From JAGOSA01 sp043718505 (GTDB lineage Bacteria > Patescibacteriota > Minisyncoccia > Phycocordibacterales > UBA9973), in NCBI GenBank assembly GCA_043718505.1, contig JAYSVN010000012.1, forward strand, positions 1-6,867: a DNA stretch of 6,867 nt. Reading direction: 5' to 3'. Position numbers and translations under genes: made by a program. Below, one piece after another: positions 5,591 through 6,867 of the stretch. Below the pieces are notes generated by a model. The model had not been told where the DNA came from, searched no databases, and was given only the letters and a program-made list of their open reading frames with translations. Numbering within the stretch: the stretch's first letter is position 1; every line of letters starts with the position of its first letter.

Positions 5591-5956
5591 CTAAGCCAGT
5601 TCTGCTTTAATAGAATCAATTTTAGACTGATCAAATGACTTGTCGAGATCGATAGCCATAGTTTCCAGGTCACCCATTTCTGCTTCGACAAAGGCCATGT
5701 CATTTTCCAGATCTGCTTGTATCTTATTAAGGTCGTCTGAAAAAGTACTTGCTGCGGCATGTGCATCAGGATCATCGGCTATAGAAATGCCGGCAGCACT
5801 AAAAACACCATCAACCTCATCCTGTAAAATATCTTTTATCAATTCTTTGGTAGTAAAGTCCAAGTCGTTCTTTTCAAGTAATGCCAAAATCATATTTTTC
5901 TTGTCTTCACTAAGTGCGCTAGCTTTAATTTTTGTAATGTAGTCTTGTTTGTTCAT
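5591..5956 (-). CDS. Small acidic, predicted helical protein of unknown function
   Basis: I do not recognise this 121-aa protein. It has no signal peptide or membrane segment and is strongly acidic, with roughly 28 Asp/Glu against about 12 Lys and no Arg. Residues about 1-52 look like several amphipathic helices (LSEDKKNMILALLEKN at 15-30; KELIKDILQDEVDGVF at 37-52). A short Ala/Asp-rich link follows, and then a helical stretch (about 72-120) with spaced hydrophobic residues that could form a coiled coil. It starts 13 bases after the end of the repeat-protein gene in the same direction, so the two are probably one operon ending at the hairpin at 5539-5568. No Shine-Dalgarno sequence precedes the ATG; the gap is AT-only (aattatatacatat), and a local promoter cannot be excluded. 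The family is unknown but the gene is likely real. Confidence 0.82.
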   Translation of the reverse strand: MNKQDYITKIKASALSEDKKNMILALLEKNDLDFTTKELIKDILQDEVDGVFSAAGISIADDPDAHAAASTFSDDLNKIQADLENDMAFVEAEMGDLETMAIDLDKSFDQSKIDSIKAELA

Positions 5957-5969
5957 ATATGTATATAAT

Positions 5970-6863
5970 TTAGGCTACTTGATTTTCGACATTTCCTAAG
6001 TCATTTTGTAAACCAAGCATTTCTGCTAATTTTGCTTTCTGCTGTTGTAATTGTATTGCGCGGGCAGACGTTTCTGATTCTTCATGAGAGACGGCTTCAT
6101 AAGCTGCCTGAAGTCTGCGTTGGCGGAGTTCATTCATTTTTGTTCTGTACGCTTCTTTTCTTCTGGCAACTTCAAGCTTCGCTGCCATCATGGCATTTTC
6201 ACCGAAAGCTTTTACCTTATTGTACCTGTTTTCAATTCCGACTTTGGCTTTTGACAATCCTTCAGAAGTTTTTTCCTTGGCATAAAAAGCCAAATCTTTT
6301 GCCAGCTCTACTTTCTCCTGGCCAAAATCTTTTAACTGTTCAGCTTTTGTACTGACAAATTGTGAAGCTTTTTCGTAGTTAGCTTCAGCAAAATTACTGA
6401 ACTGATCAACTTTTTCGCCGGCCCATTCTTTGGCTTCTGTTGCTTTTTGTCCTACATATTCGGCACCTTCTGTTGCTTTTTGTCCCACATATTCGGCGCC
6501 TTCAGCGACCTTGTCTCCGACGTACTGTCCGCCTTCAACTACTTTATCTGCAACAAATTTTCCTCCTTCATAAACTTTCTCAGATACATATGTATCAACC
6601 TGATCTGCTTTTTGTCCCACATATTCGGCGCCTTTTTTCGCAAGGACATCGGCTGAGAGGGTAGCAGCAACAGCTTCGCCGCCGACCGATTTTGTTTTAT
6701 TCCAAATTCTTGAAAGTGTCGCTCCGGCACGACTGCCGATAGATTGAGCTTTTTCTTTTACTCGGCTAAAAAAATTACCGATAGCTTCAATGCGTTCTCT
6801 TCCTTTTGAAAACGGATCTTCTTTTTCAACTGTCGTCTCTACTGCTTCCATCTGCACAGGCAT
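5970..6863 (-). CDS. 11-residue-repeat amphipathic helical protein (LEA-like or apolipoprotein-like), N-terminus possibly beyond the window
   Basis: This 297-aa protein is rich in Ala, Lys, Glu and Gly and lacks a signal peptide or membrane helix. Residues 78-209 divide without gaps into twelve 11-residue units with consensus GAEYVGQKATE: an aromatic residue at unit position 4 in ten of twelve and Lys at position 8 in nine of twelve. Such 11-mer repeats form extended amphipathic helices in group 3 LEA proteins, synucleins and apolipoproteins. They bind lipid surfaces or protect proteins and membranes during stress, so a similar role is possible here but is inference. Residues 30-60 (NFFSRVKEKAQSIGSRAG and following) are another amphipathic basic segment. 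Residues 225-256 are strongly basic with Arg/Lys clusters, and the last about 30 residues are Gln/Leu/Asn-rich. The first Met seen is at 6863 and a second in frame is at 6851. The codon before 6863 is an open GAG and the window ends there, so the true start may lie outside. Confidence 0.85.
   Translation of the reverse strand: MPVQMEAVETTVEKEDPFSKGRERIEAIGNFFSRVKEKAQSIGSRAGATLSRIWNKTKSVGGEAVAATLSADVLAKKGAEYVGQKADQVDTYVSEKVYEGGKFVADKVVEGGQYVGDKVAEGAEYVGQKATEGAEYVGQKATEAKEWAGEKVDQFSNFAEANYEKASQFVSTKAEQLKDFGQEKVELAKDLAFYAKEKTSEGLSKAKVGIENRYNKVKAFGENAMMAAKLEVARRKEAYRTKMNELRQRRLQAAYEAVSHEESETSARAIQLQQQKAKLAEMLGLQNDLGNVENQVA
6237..6632 (-). repeat. Twelve in-frame 33-base (11-codon) tandem repeats
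   Basis: These units encode residues 78-209 of the repeat protein. Units at 6468-6500 and 6435-6467 encode the identical GAEYVGQKATE and differ at only 2 of 33 bases, both synonymous. The unit at 6600-6632 shares about 26 consecutive bases with 6475-6500. The remaining units are diverged. This pattern fits recent unit duplication or conversion in the middle of an older repeat array. Confidence 0.88.
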
Positions 6864-6867
6864 CTCT

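Noticed and set aside
5957..5969. TATATA-type hexamer just before the small acidic gene as a third leaderless promoter
   Set aside because: The 13-base gap is entirely A/T apart from one C, so -10-like matches are expected by chance, and no -35 was found at a suitable distance. Co-transcription with the upstream gene is simpler.
6435..6632. Regular 33-base repeats as a CRISPR array
   Set aside because: The units are directly adjacent without spacers, stay in frame and encode a coherent 11-residue protein repeat.
6440..6664. Plus-strand frames rich in Leu/His/Phe opposite the repeat protein
   Set aside because: They are antisense shadows of the 11-mer repeats, with the periodic pattern inherited from the coding strand.

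Overview
The window looks like part of a small-genome bacterium, most likely a member of the Candidate Phyla Radiation (Patescibacteria, Parcubacteria-like). This is inferred from gene content and style, not from a marker tree. The clues are a short prolyl-tRNA synthetase without the INS editing domain, a compact mreB-mreC pair, a surface protein with a Cys-bracketed FN3-like domain and a long Thr/Pro linker, no recognisable Shine-Dalgarno sequence before any start, and two genes placed as if their mRNAs are leaderless. TGA ends one gene normally and I saw no in-frame TGA elsewhere, which argues against the SR1/Gracilibacteria code.

Layout. (1) Bases 1-1199, minus strand: a membrane-anchored secreted protein with a GTG start, running off the left edge. 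It has an N-terminal anchor, an FN3-like domain, a Thr/Pro-rich linker and the start of a GH26-like glycoside hydrolase domain. (2) Bases 1200-1441: a divergent intergenic region. Both flanking genes have a -10-like hexamer six bases from the start codon. (3) Bases 1442-4698, plus strand: proS, mreB and mreC. A large imperfect inverted repeat with an internal hairpin fills the proS-mreB gap, and mreC overlaps the end of mreB by 23 bases. The block ends at a bidirectional terminator. (4) Bases 4735-5433, minus strand: an unrecognised five-helix membrane protein with a near-consensus promoter that contains an operator-like dyad. (5) Bases 5591-6863, minus strand: a two-gene unit with its own terminator, encoding a small acidic helical protein and an alanine/lysine/glutamate-rich protein built from twelve 11-residue repeats (LEA-like or apolipoprotein-like).

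How the genes relate. ProS charges tRNA-Pro. MreB and MreC belong to the elongation machinery that guides cell-wall synthesis; mreD, rodA and a PBP2 gene do not follow here. The left-edge protein probably acts at the cell surface on a polysaccharide. The two right-hand genes look like a separate unit, perhaps for stress protection or membrane association, but their function is not established. No RNA genes, insertion sequences with a transposase, or CRISPR arrays were seen. No gene-free stretch exceeds 300 bases.
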